64,000 bases of DNA from Pycnococcus provasolii (lineage: Eukaryota; Chlorophyta; Pseudoscourfieldiophyceae; Pseudoscourfieldiales): positions 186,001 through 250,000 of the forward strand of contig CP150561.1 of assembly GCA_049487715.1 (NCBI GenBank). Direction: 5' to 3'. A program made the translations under genes and the position numbers. The notes below the pieces were generated by a model, which was not told where the DNA came from, made no database searches, and saw only the letters and a program-made list of their open reading frames with translations. Each line of letters opens with the position of its first letter. Position 1 is the first letter of the stretch. Of the stretch, positions 55,648-64,000 are shown in pieces.

Positions 55648-56797
55648 TCACAGTCCTTCGTACGGCGTCTTTCCATTCAGATTTTGCATCGAAGGGTCAG
55701 CGCCAGCTTCGAGGAGTGCATCGGCGACGTCGGAGAAAGCGTACGTGATGGCAAAGTGAAGAGCGCCATTTCCCTTTTTGTTCTGGTGGTTCACCTCAGC
55801 GCCGTGCTCGAGGCACAGGCGGCATACGGCCGCGTGTCCATTCTGCGCGCCCCATATGGTGGCGGTGTTGCCGAAAGAGTCCTGTGCGTTCACGTCGCAC
55901 CCACGCTCGAGCATGCCCTTCAAATCACTCATCTGACCGCGTCGAGCGCTTGCTCCAAGTTTGCGCAACACCTCCGGAGTCACGGTGAAAATGGGCAAGA
56001 CGTCTTCCGCGTCCATTTCCATCGTGCGCCTGAACATGCTTGCTCGGCGGTCGCGGCGGAATGGCAGCTGAGGTGGTGCTTCGACGTTTGCCACCTCGTG
56101 CTCGACTTTGACACGCGTCGCAAAGAGTTCGCCGTAGGGCGACGTGACATACGTGCGGCTGTTTTGCGGTTTGCGCGGATGAAAGGTTGGCGCGACAGAC
56201 GGTCGGAATCTCGGCAGAACACGCCAGATTTCCTTTCCCTCCTTTTCAAGCTCCTTGTGTGCTCTTGCCACGAGCGAGTGCGTGGCACTCATCTGAACCC
56301 ACGAGGCGCGCGGTTGACTCTTTCGGATATCCTGTTGAAACTGCGCGACGGACATGCGCGTCATGCCCATACCCGGTCTTGCTTGACCGCGGTTTCCTAG
56401 ATCTGGCGTAGACAGGCGCGGCACGCTGATTCGCGCGTTGCTGATGCGCGCCGCCTGTAGTTCTTGCTTCTTCTGCTGGTCTCCGTCGTCCCTGTCTTTG
56501 CTGTACTCCGCCGGAATCACCTTCCCGTCTCTCGTGTACTTGACTCTGCTCGGCTTGATTTCTTTCTTTCGCGGCGGGTCGAGCCTGGGCACGTCGAATT
56601 TGATGGCGGACGGTTCCCCGTTAATTGCGGGCAGGTCGACGGGGCCGCACGGCGCGCGGGTCTTAAAGGACCTTGCCAAGGCGTGCACCACCACCACCAC
56701 CACCACCACCGCTGTAGCTGCTGCTGTTGAGGTTGACGCGCGGAACGAGGTCCCACTCGTTCTCAGACAAGTCGCTGTCGGAGGAGATGGCTGCCAT
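55648..56797 (-). CDS. Ankyrin-repeat protein, 5' reading frame uncertain
   Basis: The clear frame (below about 56700) encodes about 350 residues. A basic, disordered region (KKEIKPSRVKYTRDGKVIPA) is followed by LPIFTVTPEVLRKLGASARR and three ankyrin repeats: GQMSDLKGMLERGCDVNAQD, SFGNTATIWGAQNGHAAVCR and KGNGALHFAITYAFSDVADA. This frame has no ATG near its start. The best start, ATG 56797, opens MAAISSDSDLSENEWDLVPR and a poly-Gly run in a frame shifted by one base, ending at a stop near 56665. A small intron, a sequencing error or a real frameshift is needed to join them. Ankyrin repeats bind proteins; no more specific role can be read. Confidence 0.7.
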
Positions 56798-56950
56798 ATA
56801 CACGAAGGGTTCCTTACCTTAACGGACACATACGCTACTGGACGCGTGTGTAACTTAACTTAACTTACCAACAACAACAATCTTCTCAAGATGTGCGGGC
56901 GTGCGCGCGTTGTCAAAGTGGGGTCGTCGGTCAAACCACTCAACCAACCT

Positions 56951-56985
56951 GAAACCCTAACCTTTAACCTGAACCCCTAACCTTT
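56951..56985. repeat. Degenerate telomere-like island
   Basis: AAACCCTAACC, TTTAACC and CCCCTAACC variants lie upstream of CFAP46, on the ankyrin-gene side of the spacer. Confidence 0.7.
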
Positions 56986-57088
56986 ACTTTTTGAAGTTGG
57001 AGCATGAGGCTGTGTCGCTGTGAGGTAAAGGTATGCATAGGTTCGTTTTTTAACGGTCCGTTGGAACTCTTGAGTACGGGTAGTGACG

Positions 57089-57121
57089 CCTCACGCCTCA
57101 CGCCTCACGCCTCATCACGCC
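57089..57121. repeat. CTCACGC heptamer tandem repeat
   Basis: Four to five near-perfect 7-bp units (GCCTCAC) occur in the CFAP46 upstream spacer. Confidence 0.85.
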
Positions 57122-57790
57122 TGCTTTTTCTCCTGTAGGGTATTCTTTCTCCGAAGGAGGAGGCTCCGATGATGAGGCTCCAAGGACGAGTTCAACCAAG
57201 CTGCCAAGGACCGGGTTCCTTTGGTCAACCCTTGGAACGAACGTCTGCAAGGAATTAGGGCAGTCTAAAAGCGTGCTACTGTATTAGACCAGTGGTCCCG
57301 TCAAGTGGTCAAGCAGGCCATACCGGGTAGGAAGAGTGGTAAATACAGGCAGACAGGCGCAAAGCTCTTGCTAATGCCAAGGTCAGCTTGGCGCAAAGGC
57401 GAGGCGCAAAAGGGCGAGGCGCAAGTTGTCCCTTGCAAGTTGCAACCCCGTAAAACTTTATTGTATTGGTTTCGCCGTGCAGAATCGCCGTGTTGTGCGG
57501 CACACCCACCTTCTGTGCGGCCGCTTAAGCTCTAAGCCTCCCTCAACTCTCAAGGCCTCCACCTCTCTCACCACGCTGGCTGGCCAGGTGCGCTTGCGAG
57601 CTTTGCGACGAGGACTGAAAGAGGAGCTTCGGACTTCGGAGGAGCTTCCTTTCAGGACTACGGGTACCTCTCCGACGGCTTGCAGCTCAGAAGACGTTCC
57701 TCGACGTTTTCCCAGGGGCCGCGAACGAACCCCTTGGCCCTCCCCGTTTTTTTTTCCCGGCCTCTGCAGTGGCGTCGCTGCCCGGTGGCC

Positions 57791-60700
57791 ATGGTCGCTT
57801 TGCCCGTCGCGGACTTGCTCGTCGCGCAGCTGCGCAAGGCCACCTTGACGAAAGATACCGCACTCATCACCGAGGTGTACGACGCCGTGTGCGCGTCGAG
57901 GAGAGGCATTTTAGACGTCGCGCAACGCATCGCGCCGGAGGTGTTCGTGCTCATCGCGGAGACGGCGCTCGAGTGCAACCTCGTGCCCGTCGCGGCTCAG
58001 GCCGTGGCGCAGTACTTCGAAGAGACCGTCGCCGTTGACGCGGACCTCAACGACGTGACGCACGAGGACCAGTTCACGTGCAGGGCGCACTACGCAAAGG
58101 GAAGGGTCACGTTCGAAAGCGCCAAGGGAGTCACGGGAGACGCGCTGCACGAACTTGTCACCAAAGCGCTCAAGCACGTCGTCGACGGACTTAACATCGC
58201 GGTGAAGAACAGCAGGCACGCGTTTCTCGTGTACAATGGGTCCGTACACCACTGGCGCATCGCGCGCGAGCTGCAGCGCGGGGGAACGCGACACCTCATC
58301 GTCGACTCGCAGAAGATCGTCGTGGACATGCTCAGCGGACTCGCCGGCGAGCGCGCGTGGCGGGCGCACAACCTGCTCGCCTATGCGCTGTGCTTGAACG
58401 AGACGGGCAAGCCTGACGACGCGCTCAAGACGCTCGAGGAGTCTGAGGCACTCGTCGTCGCGGAGATCGAAGAAATGGTAGGGCCTGCTGACGCACCCAA
58501 GCTGCTCAGCGTCGACGACCAAGACCGACTCGAGGGTCACCGCGCCTTCCTGCGTCAGCTGCTGTCGGCCAAGGCGCACATCTCTGCCGCCACCGGAAAA
58601 CCGCCTGCTGCGGCGTCGGCAGGTGGCGCGGCGGCAACCTCCGCCACCGGACACTCCGCGGCGGCTCGCGCGAAGGTGCAATCTGTGCGCTCAGCACTCA
58701 GCTCGGGGATCATGACTCCCGTGGACGCGGAGGCACCGCTGCGCGAGGCGTGGGTCGAGGCGGATGCGGCAGGTGCGAATGGAGGAACCGATGATGCCAG
58801 CCCCGCTGGCGCGGATCTTGGTTGCGTGGCTATCATTGCGTTCCTCGCGTCGAAGGTTGGACTGGATGAGCTCGCAGCTGCGGCCACGGCGCGTGCGGCT
58901 ATCGCACAAGGACTCCAGCCGAGGCTATGGGCCGATCTTGCGAAAGCGGCAGGAGCAGAGACTGCCGCACGCAAGATTCGCAGCAAACCGGGAATTCTTG
59001 CCGGAGCCGCGCCGACGCCGGAGGCGATGCGTCTTGCCAACGAGGCTCTGACGGGAGCAAATGAAGCGCTCATTGGCTTTCTACGGATCAATGACGCCGC
59101 CGGTGCGCATGACGCCTGCGCGCTCGTATGGGACGCCTGCCTACCTCTCATCGGGCACGCAAGTGCCGCAAAGACGGTTCGTAAGAATCTGGAGCTTGCC
59201 TCCTCGGCCCTTGGGCGCCTTGCCAGCCCCATGCGAAGCCTGCGAGCACGCATGCTGCTTGAGATGTCGCGCATCGACGCTGCAGATGACACAATCAGTC
59301 GAGCATACACGGCTGCGAAGCTTGCAGAAACGCTGGACACCGCTCCTGAGGATGCGGAAAAGCGAGCTGCTGCACTGGGCTACCCGCGCGCGTTGGATGC
59401 GAAGCTTGCACCCTTGACTCGAGGTCTCGAGCTTCGAGGAGCGGGTGGTGGGTCTCCAAACGACGCGGAGGAAGAGGCGCAGCTCTTGGTTGCAATGGCG
59501 GCGAACGCGAAAGATCGTGGCGAGGCAGTGCGCCGAGCATATGGTAAGATGCTTGCTCTTTCAGAGGCTCCGGTACCGCCAGACGGCCCAAGCGCGAGTC
59601 TGAGCGAGGAAGATCAGGTGGCGAGGCGAAGTGCACGAATCCGTCACGAGATGTGGTGCACGCTTGCGACAGCCGCGGCACGCACGAATCAGACTGAAAC
59701 TTGCTTTTACGCCACGGAATGTGCGGTTGGCAAACGCGCCCCCGTGTGGAGAAATGTGGACGATGCCGATATGGTTCGGCTCGCGCTCGAATCGTGCTGC
59801 GCTGACGCAGAATGTGCGGTTGTCCATCTGAAGGCATTTGGCTTGGGCCAAGATTTTGCGCCCGAGCCTCTCCTACTGGGCGAAACGCCTGACTTTGCCG
59901 CAAGTCTCTGCAAGGGTATCGACGCCGAGGATCCTGAGACGGCTGTGATGCGTGCTGCGTCGGGATTCCGGCACGCCCTCACGGCGGCGCTCGAGCTTCC
60001 CGTTGAGGGAGGTATGCGCAGATGTTCGGTTCTCGGCTTTGCTGCAAGGTGCTGGAACACGTACATGCCACTCATGACAGCTTCCGTGGCCGCATGCGCG
60101 TCGCTCGTGCCGCTGCTTGATGTCGCATTCGACAGTATCTGCACCGTTTGCGAGGGAGAGGTGGCTGCCCCGAGCGGTGGCGGCTGCATCTCACCCATTG
60201 ATATAAAATTGCTCTGCCAAATCGCCGTCGCGCTCGCGGAGAGTCTGGAGCGTCGTGCATTGCTTCGCGTGATGCGTGATCGTGAGGAGCAAGTGGAAGA
60301 CGCGGATGCCCTAGCCTCTTCTGAAGACGACACGCCAACTCCTGCGGCTGACGACAAGGATCTGGAAGTGGCAGCCAAGGCGTGCAAAAAGACCTTGGAG
60401 CTATGCGCAAAAATGGGCGCTGCTGAGCAGCCGCGCTCGGTAGTTGAGGCTATTTCGCGTCTTCGATTGCTGCAGGGCAGACGAGACGAGGTGACAAAGG
60501 CAAAGGATGCAAAGGGTGGTGGTGAGATGGCATCAGCAACTGAAAGCAGAGCTCGGGCAGTTTCGCTCCTTGAAGCGCTTAGCTTTGAAGCGGCGAGTGG
60601 AGCAGACGATGCGAATGCAACAAGCGAGGAAAAGGATGCAAAGCTAAAGGAGAGAATGCGTTTGCTCTCCGAAGCTACGGATGCGCTGGCTGCTTCAGGG

Positions 60701-63700
60701 TCTCCCCCGCCTTACCCCTCCGCAAGCGCCGAGGACTGCGAGCTGTGGGTGCGTCTTGCCGAAACAAGTCTCGCGTGCGGCGACTTGCCCCGCGCCATCC
60801 GATGCGCACGCGCAGCCTGCACGCCGCTGCCATCTGGCGGCTCCCCTCCCATTGCAAGCAATGCAATTTCGAGTCTCGCTCATCTCACGCCGTCTCTCTG
60901 GCGTTGGCTGGCGCTCGCAGAAAGCGTTTGCGGTGATGCGACGAACCAGCTTGCCGATGGCGAGGAGCTCGTAAACCAGGATCCTTTGCGCGTGGAAGCA
61001 CTTAATCGCCTCGAGGCGGCTGTTCGCTATGCCGAGCATGCAAAAGACCACGAAATCGCATGCCGTGCCCTGCAGCTGCTGTGGAATGCTGGAGTGCCTC
61101 TCGCAGGGAGCGATGCGACAAGACACCTTGTGCGCGATCCGCTTCTGCGCGCCCTCGACCTCGTGGCGCCCGCGACTAATGCCACACCCCCGCACGCGCT
61201 TAGCCAAGGTTTCCTTAGCGATGTGTACTGCTTGCTCTTGGAGTGCGCTCGAGCGGCGCGATGGAGCCCTGCCCAGTGCCGTGCACTAGCCGACCGCGCC
61301 TTCAAGCATGTCCGAGATCCTGTCAGCCAGCGTGCGCTTTGGGAAGCACGCGCTCGCACGGAGGCGTATGCGCTAGGCCCAGCGAGAGCGGCAGAAATGT
61401 TTGGCGCTAAATTGCGCGATGTCGCAGACGCGCAGTGCCGCTTCCGTGCGTGGAGCGCGCTTGCGGAAGACGTGAGCGTGACTGGGGGTGGGGCGCGAAT
61501 TGCCGCGCGCTGGCGCGCTCTAGGGGCTCTTGAAGGCGACGAAGATGTCGCACCGAAGGCGGAGACTTTGATTGACGTTGCGGAGGCCATCCTGAAGGAG
61601 GGTCACCCGGGCTGTCATGAGAAGGCGGAGGACTGCTTGCTAGCGGTGGCGGCGGACCTCACGGAGGCGGACGAACGCATGGTCGTGGAGGCACAGGCAC
61701 ACCGCGCACGATACGAAGCAAGGCAGCGCGAGAAGAATGCCATTCTTCGCACGTCGTCGGCTGCAACTTCGAAATCGTCGCCTAGCCGTCGCGCGAGCGT
61801 CGACAGCCCCTCCCACCGCAAATCGAGTGTGTCAGGAGCTCAGGGAGCTGCGGCGGCGGCCAAAGAAGAGGAAATGCAACCGCCGTTACACCCCCTTTCC
61901 GATGGCCTTCATGCCGCGGGTCTCCGTGCTATGATCCGCGTTTATCTGGTTCTCGCTCGCACCCAGAAGAGTCGCGACAATCGACTGCGATTCCTGTTGG
62001 TGGCTCAGAAGTACGCCGTGCGCATGTGCGGAGGCGCACTTGCAGCAAACGACGCCATCCCACCGTTCGACCTCGCTGGTTGGGTGCGCGCCGCGGGGAC
62101 CATCTACGCCGGCAAGAATCTTCTGCGCGATGCTGGCAACAAGGGGAAGACGGCACTCGGACCAGCCGCGATTGGCAAGCCGGAGCTACTTCTCGTCTTG
62201 CTCGCAGAGCTTGCTGGTGGCCTGTGCGTGCAAGGGCACCACCTGCATGCGATGCCCGTCCGTCAGCTCGCCAGCCTTATCGCTGGTGCAGCGCAGCCGG
62301 GAACACTGAGCCTATCGCGCGAGAGGCTTTACGTTGCTGACCTTCTGGACCAACTCGGCCTCACGGATCAGGCTCTGAATACGGAGGACCGCGCTGGCCC
62401 ACTTGAGGCGAGTGACGAGGAAGAGAGATCCTTGTACGCCGAAGTTGCGCGCCGTAAGTATATCGACTCGCTTTTGAATGCGCAGGAGAGCGGTGGCAAG
62501 CCAGCACGCCCAGAAGACCCGCGCCTCAGTCGTGCTGGTGCGGCGAGTCCGGCGCTGTCGGGGGGTACACCTCTGCAGAGTCTGCGGCCGTTTAGCGTTC
62601 GCGACGGATGGCTTGCTCGAGGAACACGCCTTGTGCTGAGCTCCGGTCGCCGGAGCGCTGCCATAAAGCTGCTTCGCGGCGCGCTGGAACACTCTCGCGC
62701 ATTTGAGGACACCGCGTGCGAGGCGGAGGCGCTTCTTCGTCTGGCGCAGGCTGAGGTCCTCGGCGGCGATTCCGAAGCAGCGTCGAAGCTTGTCGCCGAC
62801 TGCCGCAAGCTTGGCGGAAGCCCTCGATTCTGGTGCGAACAAATTGCGACGTACACAGCGGCGAAGCGAGCTGGGGGGGCGAACATGATTGAGGCGCACG
62901 ACTGCCTGTCCGAGGCTCTCGAAATTTTTGAGCACATTATCAAGACGCAGCCAAGTGCCGAATTTGAGGTGAGCGAGTGCGCGGCTGAGCTCTACCGCCT
63001 CATGGTGCAGCACCGTCTCGAGGACGTTCAGCTGCTCGACACAATGTATGGGAGACCTGACAAGCAAAACGTGGCGGTTGGCATGCATCTCGAGGAGCGA
63101 TCCAAGGCCATGGCCGAGGCAACCAAGTGTGCTGAGCGCGCGGTGGAACTTGAGGAGCGTTGCGGTGGCGGCTATCAGTTCGCTAAGAGCCTTCTCTTCC
63201 ACAGCCGTGTCGTGCACGTGGGAAGGGTGGATAGCCGTCCAGAACCTGACAGGCGCCCACGTCTGCGTCGTTGCTTAACTCTTCTCGCGCAAGCGGAAGA
63301 GGAGTGTCTGCGCTGCCTCGCTTCTGCCATGCCTAAAGGAAGCAGGCCGACGCCGTCGGCCCTTGCTCACACGAGCCTTGTGAAGGTTCAAGGAGGCGAG
63401 GACGACGCCGCGGCTGAGCACCCGGAGGGCGATCCCTCAGCTTTGCCGAGCTTGCCTGTGGCTCGCCTGCTTGCCGAAGTGAAGACCGACCTCGCGTTAA
63501 TCGAGCTTGATCTTGGCGAGACACGCAGGGCGCACAAGCAAGAAGACCTTGCCGCGAGTCGCCCCGCATACCCGACGGGCCAGGACGGCCCGAGCGGCGA
63601 CGCGGCGGTTGAGGCGCTCCTAGACAATGTCGACGATTCCGAGGAGCGCCAGCGCGGCAACGAGGCTCGTGCTATGCTGCATGCTTCGGACGCGGTGGGT

Positions 63701-64000
63701 CTCGCCGGCAAGAGCGTACTCCGTGCACCCGCGCTCGTCGCCCTCAGCCGAGCTCTTGCCGGTTATGCAAACTCACTTGTCTGCATTGACACGGGAGATG
63801 ACCACCGTCGACCATTTGACGGGCCGCCCACACCTATCGCAACTGCGTCGGTGGTTGAAGTTTCGGCCATTGCGGAGGAGCCTGCTGTCGAAGCAGCGGA
63901 AGCTGAAAAGACAGAGCAAGAGGAGGTGGAGGCTCAGGCGGATGCCGAGGCGTCGGCGGAGGGTGGCGATGACACGCAGCAGACTGATTTGGCTGCCGAG
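57791..64000 (+). CDS. CFAP46: CFAP46 (TTC40), ciliary central-pair protein, 3' end outside window
   Basis: One uninterrupted frame of 2070 codons starts at ATG 57791 (MVALPVADLLVAQLRKATLT) and runs off the right edge; human CFAP46 has about 2700 residues. The N-terminal region carries CFAP46-like helical repeats, including HAFLVYNGSVHHWRIARELQ and RHLIVDSQKIVVDMLSGL, then RAWRAHNLLAYALCLNETGK. Degenerate TPR units continue through the visible sequence. Acidic or Ala-rich low-complexity linkers occur at about residue 840, near 1330 and at the window end. CFAP46 is a subunit of the C1d projection of the central-pair apparatus and is needed for motility. The start is chosen as the first ATG followed by conserved-looking sequence. 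Confidence 0.9.
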   Translation, partial: MVALPVADLLVAQLRKATLTKDTALITEVYDAVCASRRGILDVAQRIAPEVFVLIAETALECNLVPVAAQAVAQYFEETVAVDADLNDVTHEDQFTCRAHYAKGRVTFESAKGVTGDALHELVTKALKHVVDGLNIAVKNSRHAFLVYNGSVHHWRIARELQRGGTRHLIVDSQKIVVDMLSGLAGERAWRAHNLLAYALCLNETGKPDDALKTLEESEALVVAEIEEMVGPADAPKLLSVDDQDRLEGHRAFLRQLLSAKAHISAATGKPPAAASAGGAAATSATGHSAAARAKVQSVRSALSSGIMTPVDAEAPLREAWVEADAAGANGGTDDASPAGADLGCVAIIAFLASKVGLDELAAAATARAAIAQGLQPRLWADLAKAAGAETAARKIRSKPGILAGAAPTPEAMRLANEALTGANEALIGFLRINDAAGAHDACALVWDACLPLIGHASAAKTVRKNLELASSALGRLASPMRSLRARMLLEMSRIDAADDTISRAYTAAKLAETLDTAPEDAEKRAAALGYPRALDAKLAPLTRGLELRGAGGGSPNDAEEEAQLLVAMAANAKDRGEAVRRAYGKMLALSEAPVPPDGPSASLSEEDQVARRSARIRHEMWCTLATAAARTNQTETCFYATECAVGKRAPVWRNVDDADMVRLALESCCADAECAVVHLKAFGLGQDFAPEPLLLGETPDFAASLCKGIDAEDPETAVMRAASGFRHALTAALELPVEGGMRRCSVLGFAARCWNTYMPLMTASVAACASLVPLLDVAFDSICTVCEGEVAAPSGGGCISPIDIKLLCQIAVALAESLERRALLRVMRDREEQVEDADALASSEDDTPTPAADDKDLEVAAKACKKTLELCAKMGAAEQPRSVVEAISRLRLLQGRRDEVTKAKDAKGGGEMASATESRARAVSLLEALSFEAASGADDANATSEEKDAKLKERMRLLSEATDALAASGSPPPYPSASAEDCELWVRLAETSLACGDLPRAIRCARAACTPLPSGGSPPIASNAISSLAHLTPSLWRWLALAESVCGDATNQLADGEELVNQDPLRVEALNRLEAAVRYAEHAKDHEIACRALQLLWNAGVPLAGSDATRHLVRDPLLRALDLVAPATNATPPHALSQGFLSDVYCLLLECARAARWSPAQCRALADRAFKHVRDPVSQRALWEARARTEAYALGPARAAEMFGAKLRDVADAQCRFRAWSALAEDVSVTGGGARIAARWRALGALEGDEDVAPKAETLIDVAEAILKEGHPGCHEKAEDCLLAVAADLTEADERMVVEAQAHRARYEARQREKNAILRTSSAATSKSSPSRRASVDSPSHRKSSVSGAQGAAAAAKEEEMQPPLHPLSDGLHAAGLRAMIRVYLVLARTQKSRDNRLRFLLVAQKYAVRMCGGALAANDAIPPFDLAGWVRAAGTIYAGKNLLRDAGNKGKTALGPAAIGKPELLLVLLAELAGGLCVQGHHLHAMPVRQLASLIAGAAQPGTLSLSRERLYVADLLDQLGLTDQALNTEDRAGPLEASDEEERSLYAEVARRKYIDSLLNAQESGGKPARPEDPRLSRAGAASPALSGGTPLQSLRPFSVRDGWLARGTRLVLSSGRRSAAIKLLRGALEHSRAFEDTACEAEALLRLAQAEVLGGDSEAASKLVADCRKLGGSPRFWCEQIATYTAAKRAGGANMIEAHDCLSEALEIFEHIIKTQPSAEFEVSECAAELYRLMVQHRLEDVQLLDTMYGRPDKQNVAVGMHLEERSKAMAEATKCAERAVELEERCGGGYQFAKSLLFHSRVVHVGRVDSRPEPDRRPRLRRCLTLLAQAEEECLRCLASAMPKGSRPTPSALAHTSLVKVQGGEDDAAAEHPEGDPSALPSLPVARLLAEVKTDLALIELDLGETRRAHKQEDLAASRPAYPTGQDGPSGDAAVEALLDNVDDSEERQRGNEARAMLHASDAVGLAGKSVLRAPALVALSRALAGYANSLVCIDTGDDHRRPFDGPPTPIATASVVEVSAIAEEPAVEAAEAEKTEQEEVEAQADAEASAEGGDDTQQTDLAAE

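Larger units (their letters stand above)
56798..57790. other. 993-bp divergent spacer between ankyrin gene and CFAP46
   Basis: It contains a degenerate telomere-like island, a CTCACGC heptamer array (57089-57121) and short GGCGAGGCGCAA repeats (about 57390-57425). A pyrimidine-rich 5' flank of CFAP46 includes an eight-T run near 57748. No gene or RNA was recognised. Confidence 0.55.

Overview
The window is nuclear DNA of a free-living, flagellated eukaryote, most likely a unicellular green alga. Four things suggest this. Genes are dense, mostly intron-poor and on alternating strands, with a few short GT-AG introns (58-166 nt) near 5' ends. TGTAA, the chlorophyte-type poly(A) signal, lies just after or over the stop codon of 15 genes. 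Plant-like families occur (a WrbA/FQR quinone reductase, an Expp1-like secreted protein, a plant-like malonyl-ACP transacylase domain). There is a large ciliary gene set. Interstitial islands of TTAGGG-type telomeric repeat (written CCCTAA or TTAGGG) sit in at least six intergenic regions. I would call it a chlorophyte or prasinophyte with moderate confidence only.

Layout. 1-9.2 kb: a partial RCC1-repeat gene running off the left edge, a plastid-type membrane protein, a tiny three-exon BBIP1 gene (BBSome subunit), RBBP4/MSI1, YKT6 and several small secreted or unknown proteins. 9.4-23.6 kb: a GBF1/GNOM-type Arf-GEF, an unknown basic protein, a VASt + DUF445 fusion, ESF1, Abitram/FAM206 and a signal-peptide-peptidase-like protease. 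23.6-30.8 kb: a small spliced gene, a four-exon WrbA oxidoreductase, a MYORG-like GH31 glycosidase, TMEM147 and a CMP-sialic-acid/UDP-galactose-type transporter. 30.9-46.2 kb: CCDC180, a 1.4 kb repeat-rich spacer, succinyl-CoA ligase alpha, a hotdog thioesterase, an ankyrin + malonyl-ACP transacylase fusion, a GcvH-like protein and CFAP70. 46.7-57 kb: a two-domain glycosyltransferase, a three-exon protein kinase, an SHAQKHF MYB protein, a ribokinase + sugar-isomerase fusion and an ankyrin protein. 57.8-64 kb: CFAP46, running off the right edge.

Together: four proteins belong to cilia (BBIP1 for the BBSome; CCDC180, CFAP70 and CFAP46 for the axoneme). A second group serves the secretory pathway (Arf-GEF, YKT6, TMEM147, nucleotide-sugar transporter, GH31, glycosyltransferase, SPPL). 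There is no operon. Genes are often head-to-head across 300-1100 bp spacers or tail-to-tail with only 33-125 bp between stop codons, so convergent 3' ends almost certainly overlap. I found no tRNA, rRNA, transposon or CRISPR array.

Most notable: the ATG-only first exon of BBIP1; four domain fusions or odd architectures (VASt-DUF445, ankyrin-MCAT, ribokinase-TIM barrel, tandem glycosyltransferase); stop codons embedded in TGTAA; and telomere-like islands upstream of all three large ciliary genes.
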